Assembly (NCBI GenBank): GCA_030681145.1
Contig: JAUXXK010000004.1
Location: 1-13,848 of the forward strand
Length of the DNA: 13,848 nt
Origin: Methanobacteriaceae archaeon
Lineage (GTDB): Archaea; Methanobacteriota; Methanobacteria; Methanobacteriales; Methanobacteriaceae
Reading direction: 5' to 3'
Shown: positions 1 through 6,309 of the stretch, piece after piece
Position numbering within the stretch: position 1 is the stretch's first letter
Layout of the letters: each line of letters starts with the position of its first letter
Program-made: the position numbers and the translations under genes
The notes under the pieces: generated by a model
The model's database searches: none
What the model was told of the DNA's origin: nothing
Seen by the model: only the letters and a program-made list of their open reading frames with translations

Positions 1-1059
1 ACTACTCAAACACTTATTGGGGATATTTTAGCTGAAGATATTGATGTGGCATACTCCACATATTTGGGATACGATGAAATAGCTCATCATTCAGGAGTGC
101 GGGATTTTGATGCATTTTATGCTCTAAAAGGATTGGATAAACAATTTAAAAGGTTGGAAAATGCTGCTAAATACACTAATAGGCATTACTATTTCGTTAT
201 TCAATCAGACCATGGTCAAACTAATGGTGCAACATTCAAACAGAGATATGGTATTAGTCTGGAAGACTTGGTTAGAGAGTTACTCCCTGAAGAAATGAAT
301 ATATACAGTGAATTATCATCCAATGAAGATCACTTTTCTCAAGCAGTTACTTCTCCTTTATACAGTGGAAAAAAGTATATTGAGAATAAAAAGGACTATG
401 CTAAGCAAAAAGGAAAAGGAGTAGTAACTAACACTCTAAAAAACATTAAAAATAGCCCTATTGGCAAAGGAAAAGTTTTAGGATACATTCAAGATTACGA
501 AGTTTCTCAAAAACGCTCAAAAAATACAAGTGAAGAAGCAGAAGTAATTGTTCTAGCCTCTGGGAATTTAGGGCTTATATATTTTACACAGTGGGTAGAA
601 AAACTTTCCTATGAAAATATAAAAAATATTTTTCCAAATTTAATTCCAGGACTGGTAAATCACGAAGGAATAGGGTTTATAATGGTTTATTCTGAAGAAT
701 ATGGCCCTATGGCAATTGGAAAAAAAGGAATATATTATTTAAATCATGACAAGGTAGAAGGTCAAAATCCTTTAGAAAATTTTGGAAAAAATGCCGCAAA
801 ACATCTTTTAAGGAGCAGTAAATTTGATTATTCACCAGATATAGTGGTAAACAGCTTTTATGATCAAGAAAAAAATGAAGTTGCCGCTTTTGAAGAGTTA
901 ATTGGAAGCCACGGAGGACTAGGTGGTGGCCAGTCCAGACCATTTGTAATGTATCCTTCTCGCTGGAAATTAGAAGATGAAGAAATTATAGGGGCAGAAC
1001 ATCTCCATAGGGTCTTAAAAAGTAAAATTAATTATATTAAAAATAATATTGAAACTTAA
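1..1059 (+). CDS. Alkaline-phosphatase-superfamily phosphodiesterase/pyrophosphatase-like protein (5' truncated)
   Basis: The frame is open from the first base of the window, so the gene starts outside it; the GTG at 46 is internal, not a start. The visible part is about 352 residues. Metal-site motifs of the alkaline phosphatase superfamily are present: D-x3-H-H-x-G at residues 25-32 of the visible part, an S-D-H-G motif at 69-72, and a late G-S-H-G-G-L-G-G stretch close to the C-terminus that would supply the last histidine ligand. This arrangement matches the type I phosphodiesterase/nucleotide pyrophosphatase group. Related proteins in bacteria and methanogens carry an N-terminal membrane (holin-like) region, which would lie in the missing part; that is inference. 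The substrate is unknown. A run of nine T follows the stop, so the gene probably ends its own transcript. Confidence 0.8.
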   Translation, partial: TTQTLIGDILAEDIDVAYSTYLGYDEIAHHSGVRDFDAFYALKGLDKQFKRLENAAKYTNRHYYFVIQSDHGQTNGATFKQRYGISLEDLVRELLPEEMNIYSELSSNEDHFSQAVTSPLYSGKKYIENKKDYAKQKGKGVVTNTLKNIKNSPIGKGKVLGYIQDYEVSQKRSKNTSEEAEVIVLASGNLGLIYFTQWVEKLSYENIKNIFPNLIPGLVNHEGIGFIMVYSEEYGPMAIGKKGIYYLNHDKVEGQNPLENFGKNAAKHLLRSSKFDYSPDIVVNSFYDQEKNEVAAFEELIGSHGGLGGGQSRPFVMYPSRWKLEDEEIIGAEHLHRVLKSKINYIKNNIET

Positions 1060-1072
1060 TTAACTATTCAAA

Positions 1073-1090
1073 TTTTTTTTTCTAGTTTTA
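1073..1090 (+). terminator. T-run terminator after the phosphatase-like gene
   Basis: Nine consecutive T begin 14 bases after the stop codon, followed by a further T-rich stretch. Archaeal RNA polymerase terminates on such runs without needing a hairpin, and none is visible here. Confidence 0.5.
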
Positions 1091-1280
1091 TTTATCTGGG
1101 AATGATCTTCTAATCTATATTCCAATTATTGACCATGTTCTTTTTCTGGTTATTACTTTTACTTAAAAACATATTAATTTATGGTTACACTTGCAATGCA
1201 CCTCTTTGAAATAAAAAATTATTGTGAAAATGATTGATATAATTTATAATATGAATTGTAATATCTACGATTCCCATCAA

Positions 1281-1296
1281 ATCTATATAATTTAAA
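1281..1296 (+). promoter_or_regulatory. Candidate TATA box for the corrinoid-sensor/kinase operon
   Basis: An archaeal TATA-like element (CTATATAATTTAAA) is centred about 40 bases before the ATG at 1330, which puts a likely transcript start near 1312. A weak ribosome-binding site (AGAGG, 1317-1321) sits 8 bases before the ATG. Another TATA-like stretch lies near 1236-1248, so the assignment is tentative. The rest of the gap 1091-1280 shows no gene. Confidence 0.4.
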
Positions 1297-1329
1297 AAAC
1301 AAATTAGTATTATAAAAGAGGCAACTATA

Positions 1330-2028
1330 ATGAATAAATTTAGTGGAGAATCCGGGGAAATGAAAGAACTGGCAAAATCTTATTTAGAATCTTTGTTGCT
1401 AATTAAAAGAGATGTTGCTAGCGAAATGATAATTAAAGCTATTGAAAATGGTGCAGACATTAAAAAGATATATATAGATGTTTTTGAGTCTTCACAACAC
1501 GAAGTTGGTCGTTTATGGCAAAATAATTTAATAAGCGTGGCTCAGGAGCATTATTGCACTGCCGCAACTCAAATGATTATGTCACAACTCTATCCATATA
1601 TATTTAAAGGATATAAAAATGGTCATCGGCTGGTAGCAACTTGTGTAGAGGGAGAAATGCACGAAATAGGCGTGCGGATAGTTTCTGATTTTTTTGAAAT
1701 GGAAGGATGGGATACCTACTACCTAGGAGCGAATACCCCAAATAATAGCATAGTTGAAACCTTAATTCAGCTTGAACCAGAAGTGATTGCTATTTCTGCA
1801 TCTATACCATATAATTTAGGATCAGTTGTTGAGTTAATTAACGCAGTTCGAAAATCAACAGCTTCGAAAATTAAGATTTTAGTAGGTGGCCGTCCTTTCA
1901 GCCTATCTCCAGAACTATGGAAAAAAGTAGGTGCAGATGGATATGCATCTAATGCTCTAGAAGCCGTGTCAATAGCAAAAGAATTCATTTCAAATGACAA
2001 AAATACCGAGAAATCCCATGACAAATAA
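1330..2028 (+). CDS. Stand-alone cobalamin-binding sensor protein, CarH-like (W-x9-EH)
   Basis: This 232-residue protein has two parts. Residues about 10-95 form the helical cap domain (B12-binding_2 type) and about 98-222 the Rossmann-like B12-binding domain. The B12 signature has canonical spacing: E109-M-H111-E-I-G114, then 41 residues, S156-A-S158, then 27 residues, G186-G187. H111 is the expected lower axial ligand of cobalt; the usual Asp of DxHxxG is Glu, and SxL is SxS. In the cap, W63 is followed after nine residues by E73-H74. This W-x9-EH motif is known from the light-sensing adenosylcobalamin photoreceptor CarH/LitR, where Trp and Glu pack near the adenosyl group and His becomes the upper ligand after light. 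There is no MerR-type DNA-binding domain and no catalytic partner domain, so a signalling role is more likely than methyl transfer. It overlaps the next gene and probably shares an operon with the kinase at 2477. Methyltransferase corrinoid proteins (MtaC type) are the alternative, but the context does not support that. Confidence 0.85.
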   Translation: MNKFSGESGEMKELAKSYLESLLLIKRDVASEMIIKAIENGADIKKIYIDVFESSQHEVGRLWQNNLISVAQEHYCTAATQMIMSQLYPYIFKGYKNGHRLVATCVEGEMHEIGVRIVSDFFEMEGWDTYYLGANTPNNSIVETLIQLEPEVIAISASIPYNLGSVVELINAVRKSTASKIKILVGGRPFSLSPELWKKVGADGYASNALEAVSIAKEFISNDKNTEKSHDK

Positions 2029-2430
2029 AGACATTTTATCTGCCATCCCCCCGGAAACTCTGTCAGCATTTCAAGATAAAGCCCCAGAAATTATCAAAGA
2101 ATCCGTAAAGCGTTCTTTGAAAAATAAAAATGATATAGTTCAACATGGAGATGAAGCCGAAAAACTTCTCAAAATTGGAATGGAATATATAACCAAGATG
2201 TTGGAATCCGCCATGAGCTTAGGAGAAATCTCTTTATTAAAAGATCAATTATCTTGGGCATGTGATCGACTTCCTCATGACGGCGTTGAGATGGAAATTT
2301 GCTTAGTCGTTTTAATATTTACAGAGATGTAGTAGATGAAAAGTTGCCTAAAAAACACTCTCATGAGATTAATCGTTATTTAGATTGGATGATTGACTAT
2401 CAAAAAGAACTCATTATCTTAAAAGGATGA
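1994..2430 (+). pseudogene. Small helical protein, frameshifted, between corrinoid sensor and kinase
   Basis: I do not recognise the family. The reading frame starts at ATG 1994 or, with a weak GAG upstream, at ATG 2018, overlapping the sensor gene by 35 or 11 bases, which suggests translational coupling. The uninterrupted frame runs to a stop at 2330-2332 (112 residues), but its last residues (ICLVVLIFTEM) look unlike the charged helical sequence before. The -1 frame from about 2293 continues with plausible protein (LLSRFNIYRDVVDEKLPK, then HEINRYLDWMIDYQKEL) to TGA at 2428-2430. One base missing near 2294-2300, for example a lost C that would give Glu-His-Leu, would restore a protein of about 137 (from 2018) or 145 (from 1994) residues. 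It is predicted to be helical, without membrane segments. Its position between sensor and kinase suggests it belongs to the same signalling unit. A sequencing or assembly error explains this as well as a real mutation. Confidence 0.65.
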
Positions 2431-2476
2431 ATATTCAAACTAAAAACTAATTTTTATAAATCTGTGGGGGCTCTTT

Positions 2477-3598
2477 ATGGACCAATATAAGATAGAAGGA
2501 GTTTTAATATGTTGTGATTTGAGTGGAAAGGTTCTTGAATTAGTATATGATGGTTTAAAAATCGGTGCAAATGTTAAAAATGGAGAATCTTTTTTGAATA
2601 TATTAGATGAAGGCAGTATTAATAAAGGTTCTAATTTTATTAAAAAAGTAAAAACTGAAAATGCGAGTTTCAATTGGGAATTAAACATTCCCTATAATCA
2701 AAAAATGGAGGTTATTCATTTTTCAGGATTTATAATCAATAGAGGTATGCTAATTATTGGAGTAAACTCTTTTGACAAAATGTCAAATTTTATTGAAGAG
2801 TTGAGTAGGATAAATAGTGAACAGGCCAATTTTTTACGTAAGCAAATGAAAAATGCAAGTAATCACATCTATTCAGAACTCAATGATAATAAATTATACG
2901 ACGAAATGAGCCTATTGAACAACGAACTTACCAATACTAAACGAGAATTAACTAAAACTAACCTCCAGCTAGAACAATCATTAGAAGAAAAGAAGATGCT
3001 TTTAAAAGAAATCCATCATCGAGTTAAAAATAATTTGATGGTAATTTCAAGTCTATTAAGTCTCCAGTCACAATATATTAAAGATAAATATGATCTTGAT
3101 CTATTCAAAGAAAGTCAGAATCGTGCTAAATCCATGGCACTAATACATGAACGATTGTATCGCTCAACTGATCTGAAAAGTATTAATTTTGGAGATTATA
3201 TTCAAACATTGGCCACAGATCTATTCGAAACTTACGTAACCAACCCCGACCGGATAAAACTTAATATGGATCTAGAAAATGAAATGGTTGATATCAATAA
3301 CACAGTTCCACTGGGCCTAATAGTTAATGAACTAATTACTAATTCTATGAAGCATGCCTTTAATGATGATATTGAAGGCGAAATAAAGATCAAATTCCAA
3401 AAAAAGAATGATAAATTTACATTAATAGTAGAAGACACGGGTATTGGATTTCCAGATGATTTAGATTTCAAAAATACTGAATCATTAGGATTACAGTTAG
3501 TAAATAGTTTAACCAATCAAATAGGTGGTAAAATCGAGTTATATACCCACCATGGAACCAAGTTTAAAATAACATTTAAAGAATTTTTGAATAATTAA
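2477..3598 (+). CDS. Cytoplasmic sensor histidine kinase, HisKA_2 family
   Basis: This 373-residue protein has three parts. Residues about 5-105 form a PAS-like sensor domain of mixed beta and helix, with no transmembrane segment. A long coiled coil covers about 105-178. Residues about 170-373 form the kinase core. The H-box K-E-I-H180-H-R-V-K-N-N is typical of the HisKA_2 kinases common in methanogens and alphaproteobacteria; H180 is the expected phosphorylated residue. The ATPase domain has the N-box (N284 and N289 in N-E-L-I-T-N-S), the G1 box D320-T-G-I-G and a G2-like S-L-G-L-Q at 336-340. It lies 46 bases after the restored end of the helical gene and 448 bases after the corrinoid protein, on the same strand, so it probably receives that signal. 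No response regulator or receiver domain occurs in the window. The upstream GTGGGGG is a poor ribosome-binding site, but the ATG start agrees with the domain boundary. Confidence 0.92.
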   Translation: MDQYKIEGVLICCDLSGKVLELVYDGLKIGANVKNGESFLNILDEGSINKGSNFIKKVKTENASFNWELNIPYNQKMEVIHFSGFIINRGMLIIGVNSFDKMSNFIEELSRINSEQANFLRKQMKNASNHIYSELNDNKLYDEMSLLNNELTNTKRELTKTNLQLEQSLEEKKMLLKEIHHRVKNNLMVISSLLSLQSQYIKDKYDLDLFKESQNRAKSMALIHERLYRSTDLKSINFGDYIQTLATDLFETYVTNPDRIKLNMDLENEMVDINNTVPLGLIVNELITNSMKHAFNDDIEGEIKIKFQKKNDKFTLIVEDTGIGFPDDLDFKNTESLGLQLVNSLTNQIGGKIELYTHHGTKFKITFKEFLNN

Positions 3599-3669
3599 TA
3601 ACAAAAACGATTAAATTTGATATTATATTTTTTAATGAAGTTTGACATTATTATTACTACCCTATCATT

Positions 3670-4857
3670 TTACCTACAAATTATACTTATAATGTCCCCA
3701 TCTTCTAATTCATGGTCACTAGCCACTCGCATATTCTTACGGGCATCCACTGCATGTAGGAATTTCTCACCAATATCAGTATGGATCACATAGGCCATAT
3801 CCCTAGGTTTAGATCCTCGAGAAATCAGTATAGCATCAGGTAAAACATTTCCTTTCTGATCACATAGTTTGTGTTCATCTTCCACCGGGTAAACTACTAT
3901 CATATCCAGTAGGTCAAACACCGCTTCATTTAATGCTTTTTGAACTCCCGTACTGCCATATTTTTTTAAAACATTTTCACGAATATACACCAGTGCCTTT
4001 TTCTGGTTTTCACTAAGTTTATTCGCTTCCAATATTTGGAAGTCACCATCACCAGAATGATAACTTATAAGACCCGCTTGAGCCGCTCGGGTAAGTGCCA
4101 TTTCTGATTCAGCAGACGCTGCAATAACATTAGGGTATTTTTCCTGCAATCTTTTGATATTTTCTTCAGATGTAGGCAAATCCGCTTTATTGGCTACAAT
4201 TATGGTGGGTTTGGCGATTTTAAGAAGTTTTCTTAAAAATTTAACCAGTTCCTCTTTTTCCCAACTAGTGTAATCAGTTTCCATTTCCCTTCGAGCTTCT
4301 AAAATATCTTCCAATAATATCCCTGTTCCAGAAAGCTGTTCATGTAGTACTTTACTCATATCTAATCTTTCAGACATGGCTTTTCTTACCAATCGTTCCC
4401 AGTTCCTTTCCACAATGGCATACAACCACATGGTTACTTCTGTTTCTAAGAAATCAACATCGTCAAGAGGGTCGTGGGTGCCAGCTTCTACCGGCCTTCC
4501 TTCTTCATCAGTAGATCCTGAAGCATCTATAACATGAATTAGAACTTTCGCTTGGCGAAGATCATCCAAAAATTTATTACCTAACCCTCGCCCTTCGTGG
4601 GCTCCGGGAACTAGTCCGGCCACGTCAATAAGTTCCACCGGTATTAATCGTCTTCTTTCCTCACACTGGGAGTTTCTGGGTTTACATTCCACCCCTAGTT
4701 CTTCACAAGGGCATTTTGTATCCACATGTGATACTGCTTTATTGGCATCTATGGTAGTAAATGGATACCCGGCTACTTCGGCCTCAGAAAGGGTGGCTGA
4801 GTTAAATAATGATGATTTTCCAACATTAGGTTTTCCGGTTACTGCAATCTGGAGCAT
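3670..4857 (-). CDS. YchF/Obg-related GTPase with C-terminal TGS domain
   Basis: This 395-residue P-loop GTPase of the Obg superfamily belongs to the archaeal/eukaryotic YchF-related (Ygr210-like) group. The G1 motif G8-K-P-N-V-G-K-S-S, the G3 motif D78-V-A-G followed by a glycine-rich [12 protein letters not shown], and the G4 motif N223-K-A-D are all present. Classical YchF has N-x-x-E and prefers ATP, so the intact NKxD here predicts GTP. A TGS domain covers about 318-395, which in this family suggests contact with RNA or the ribosome. A four-cysteine segment (C49, C51, C58, C65) lies between G1 and G3. The ribosome-binding site AGTGAT sits 3 bases before the ATG. The gene converges with the kinase gene and diverges from cbiE. 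The cellular role is probably translation-related but not settled for this group. Confidence 0.9.
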   Translation of the reverse strand: MLQIAVTGKPNVGKSSLFNSATLSEAEVAGYPFTTIDANKAVSHVDTKCPCEELGVECKPRNSQCEERRRLIPVELIDVAGLVPGAHEGRGLGNKFLDDLRQAKVLIHVIDASGSTDEEGRPVEAGTHDPLDDVDFLETEVTMWLYAIVERNWERLVRKAMSERLDMSKVLHEQLSGTGILLEDILEARREMETDYTSWEKEELVKFLRKLLKIAKPTIIVANKADLPTSEENIKRLQEKYPNVIAASAESEMALTRAAQAGLISYHSGDGDFQILEANKLSENQKKALVYIRENVLKKYGSTGVQKALNEAVFDLLDMIVVYPVEDEHKLCDQKGNVLPDAILISRGSKPRDMAYVIHTDIGEKFLHAVDARKNMRVASDHELEDGDIISIICR

Positions 4858-4888
4858 TTTATCACTTCTTTTATTAAATAATTAAGCT

Positions 4889-4900
4889 AAATATATGATA
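4889..4900 (-). promoter_or_regulatory. Candidate TATA box of the YchF-related GTPase gene
   Basis: Read on the minus strand, TCATATATTT lies about 35 bases before the start codon at 4857, with the AGTGAT ribosome-binding site (4861-4866) between them. The distance fits an archaeal promoter with a short leader. The region is very AT-rich, so chance matches are common. Confidence 0.35.
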
Positions 4901-5011
4901 ATTTAAATCAAAATTAATGTATAATTTAAAATTGTTTGATTATTAGATTAAGACAATAATAATATAAATAATAGATTTATATCCACTAAGTAAATAAATT
5001 GTCCTTCAAAA

Positions 5012-5024
5012 TATTATTTATATG
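5012..5024 (+). promoter_or_regulatory. Candidate TATA box of cbiE
   Basis: A TATTATTTATATG element lies about 60-70 bases before the cbiE ATG, which gives a transcript start near 5045 and a leader of about 40 bases containing the AGGAGAT ribosome-binding site. No cobalamin riboswitch fold can be recognised in this leader; it is too short for one. Confidence 0.4.
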
Positions 5025-5082
5025 AATTTTTCTTAAAGTATTGATACTAAAAAATAATAAAAATCTATAGGAGATTTATACT

Positions 5083-5721
5083 ATGTCAAAACTTTATATC
5101 GCAGGAATAGGGCCCGGTTCTGCAGATTACGTTATTCCAGCTGCAAGAACTGCAGTAAAATCGGCAAAAATTACCATAGGGAGTAAAAGAGCATTGGATT
5201 TATTTCCCGAAGCAAGTGAAAAAATTTATCTAAATGTTAAAGATGTTCAAGAAAAATTGGAAATGGCTGTGGATCTTGTCCATGAAGGAACCAGTGTATG
5301 CGTCCTTTCCACCGGCGATCCAGGATTTTCTGGAGTTTTAAAGCCTATAAAAAGAATAATTAAAGATAAAAAATTAGAAAGAAGTATTAATCTCGAAGTT
5401 ATCCCTGGAATAAGCTCCCTCCAACTTTGTGCGGCTCGTTTAGAAATACCATGGGATGAATCAGATCTCATGACATTCCATGGCCGTGAAAATTCTGTGG
5501 AAGTAATGGATATCTTAGATAATGGTCGTCCCACAATTACTCTTCCATCCAAGAGTACAGCAGACATGGCCCAGTTTTTACTAGATAATGGGGTGAATCC
5601 CAAACGTAAAGTGGTCATTTGTGAGCGTTTAAGTTACTCAAATGAAGAAGTTGTCGCCAGTACTATAGAAAAAGTAGCGCAGAGTAATTTTACGTATATG
5701 TGCGTTATGGTGATTTATTAA
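5083..5721 (+). CDS. cbiE: Cobalt-precorrin-7 (C5)-methyltransferase CbiE
   Basis: This 212-residue enzyme is a SAM-dependent tetrapyrrole methylase of the anaerobic (cobalt-early) corrin pathway, methylating C5 of the ring. The N-terminal beta strand and loop Y-I-A-G-I-G-P-G (5-12), the S-T-G-D-P-G-F-S-G loop (76-84) and the P-G-I-S-S-L-Q motif (108-114) are typical of the family and of CbiE in length and order. The CbiT decarboxylase half, fused in CobL proteins, is absent, as usual in archaea. The start is supported by AGGAGAT (5069-5075) 7 bases before the ATG. It stands alone between a divergent GTPase gene and a convergent cupin gene; no other cobalamin gene is seen nearby. Methanogens need its product for methyltransferase corrinoids. 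Confidence 0.9.
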   Translation: MSKLYIAGIGPGSADYVIPAARTAVKSAKITIGSKRALDLFPEASEKIYLNVKDVQEKLEMAVDLVHEGTSVCVLSTGDPGFSGVLKPIKRIIKDKKLERSINLEVIPGISSLQLCAARLEIPWDESDLMTFHGRENSVEVMDILDNGRPTITLPSKSTADMAQFLLDNGVNPKRKVVICERLSYSNEEVVASTIEKVAQSNFTYMCVMVIY

Positions 5722-5744
5722 TTAAAAATGCTTAAAATGAGTAA

Positions 5745-5750
5745 TTTTTT
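5745..5750 (+). terminator. Possible T-run terminator after cbiE
   Basis: Six T occur 24 bases past the cbiE stop in a convergent intergenic region (5722-5818) that is otherwise AT-rich and holds no gene. Support is limited to the T run. Confidence 0.3.
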
Positions 5751-5818
5751 AAAAATGTGGGGAATCATTTTATTATTATTCTAATTTTTATTCGTGATTT
5801 TTAAATAATAAACAAATA

Positions 5819-6193
5819 TCATTCTAAACATATTTCATCATCATCTTCACTCCAAGGCGGTGAAACCACACATAAAAACTTCAAAACAACATCTGAAATA
5901 TTTTTTATAAATTGTATTTCCATTGGAGGAATATAAACAGCTTGTCCTGGTTCTAAAACAGCCTCTTCATCACCAATATGCATCAAACCTTTACCTTCTA
6001 GAATAAAATAAACTTCAGCAGATTTTATTAGCCTATGAGGATGAGAAGACTCACCAGGTCTTAAAGTAGCGTGAGCCAAACTGCAATTCATTTTTATTTC
6101 TCGATTTTCGCGTTCTGGGTGAAATAATTCACAAATAAATGTCCCATCCACCGTTTCAAAGTACTCAGAAGTTTTTAAATCTTTTATAATCAT
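5819..6193 (-). CDS. Small cupin-domain protein
   Basis: This is a single-domain cupin of 124 residues. Motif 1 is recognisable: R-P-G47-E-S-S-H51-P-H53, then E60 and an L-E-G-K-G turn. Motif 2, E-P-G-Q-A-V-Y-I-P-P with N98, has Gln94 where the usual metal-ligating histidine stands. A metal site, if formed, would thus rest on two histidines and a glutamate from motif 1. The C-terminus is acidic (S-E-D-D-D-E). No enzyme activity can be assigned; small cupins include isomerases, dioxygenases and sensor-like binding proteins. It lies 116 bases downstream of the Hmd paralogue on the same strand and could be co-transcribed, although a T/C-rich stretch separates them. The ribosome-binding site is weak (TGAT). 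Confidence 0.8.
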   Translation of the reverse strand: MIIKDLKTSEYFETVDGTFICELFHPERENREIKMNCSLAHATLRPGESSHPHRLIKSAEVYFILEGKGLMHIGDEEAVLEPGQAVYIPPMEIQFIKNISDVVLKFLCVVSPPWSEDDDEICLE

Positions 6194-6272
6194 GAAATCA
6201 GCTTTTAATACTATTTACAAAATATTCAGAAATTAATTAAAAAATTAAAAATGCCATTTGTTTAAACTATTG

Positions 6273-6297
6273 AAAGAATTGAAAGAAAAGAATTGAA
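6273..6297. repeat. Short direct repeat AAAGAATTGAA
   Basis: Two perfect copies of an 11-base unit lie 14 bases apart (6273-6283 and 6287-6297), with a partial third (TTGAAAG) just before. On the minus strand this is a pyrimidine-rich tract directly after the Hmd-paralogue stop. It may be simple low-complexity sequence or part of a terminator. Confidence 0.45.
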
Positions 6298-6309
6298 GAA
6301 AATATTTGT

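Noticed and set aside
46..1059. GTG at 46 as the start of the phosphatase-like gene
   Set aside because: The frame is open upstream to base 1, there is no ribosome-binding site, and the first metal-site motif lies only nine codons later, so the N-terminal part must be outside.
1330..2028. Methanol or methylamine corrinoid methyltransferase subunit (MtaC/MttC)
   Set aside because: There is no methyltransferase partner nearby; the cap carries W-x9-EH; the context is a histidine kinase.
2285..2305. Programmed -1 frameshifting in the small helical gene
   Set aside because: The codons around the shift (ATG GAA ATT TGC) do not form a slippery heptamer in the zero frame, and no downstream hairpin is evident. 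A lost base is simpler.
4976..5082. Cobalamin riboswitch ahead of cbiE
   Set aside because: The leader between the TATA-like element and the ATG is about 40 bases, and no B12-box-like sequence is seen.
6237..6309. CRISPR-like or tandem repeat array near the Hmd-paralogue 3' end
   Set aside because: Only two short copies of an AG-rich 11-base unit occur, with 3-base spacing; this is low-complexity sequence.
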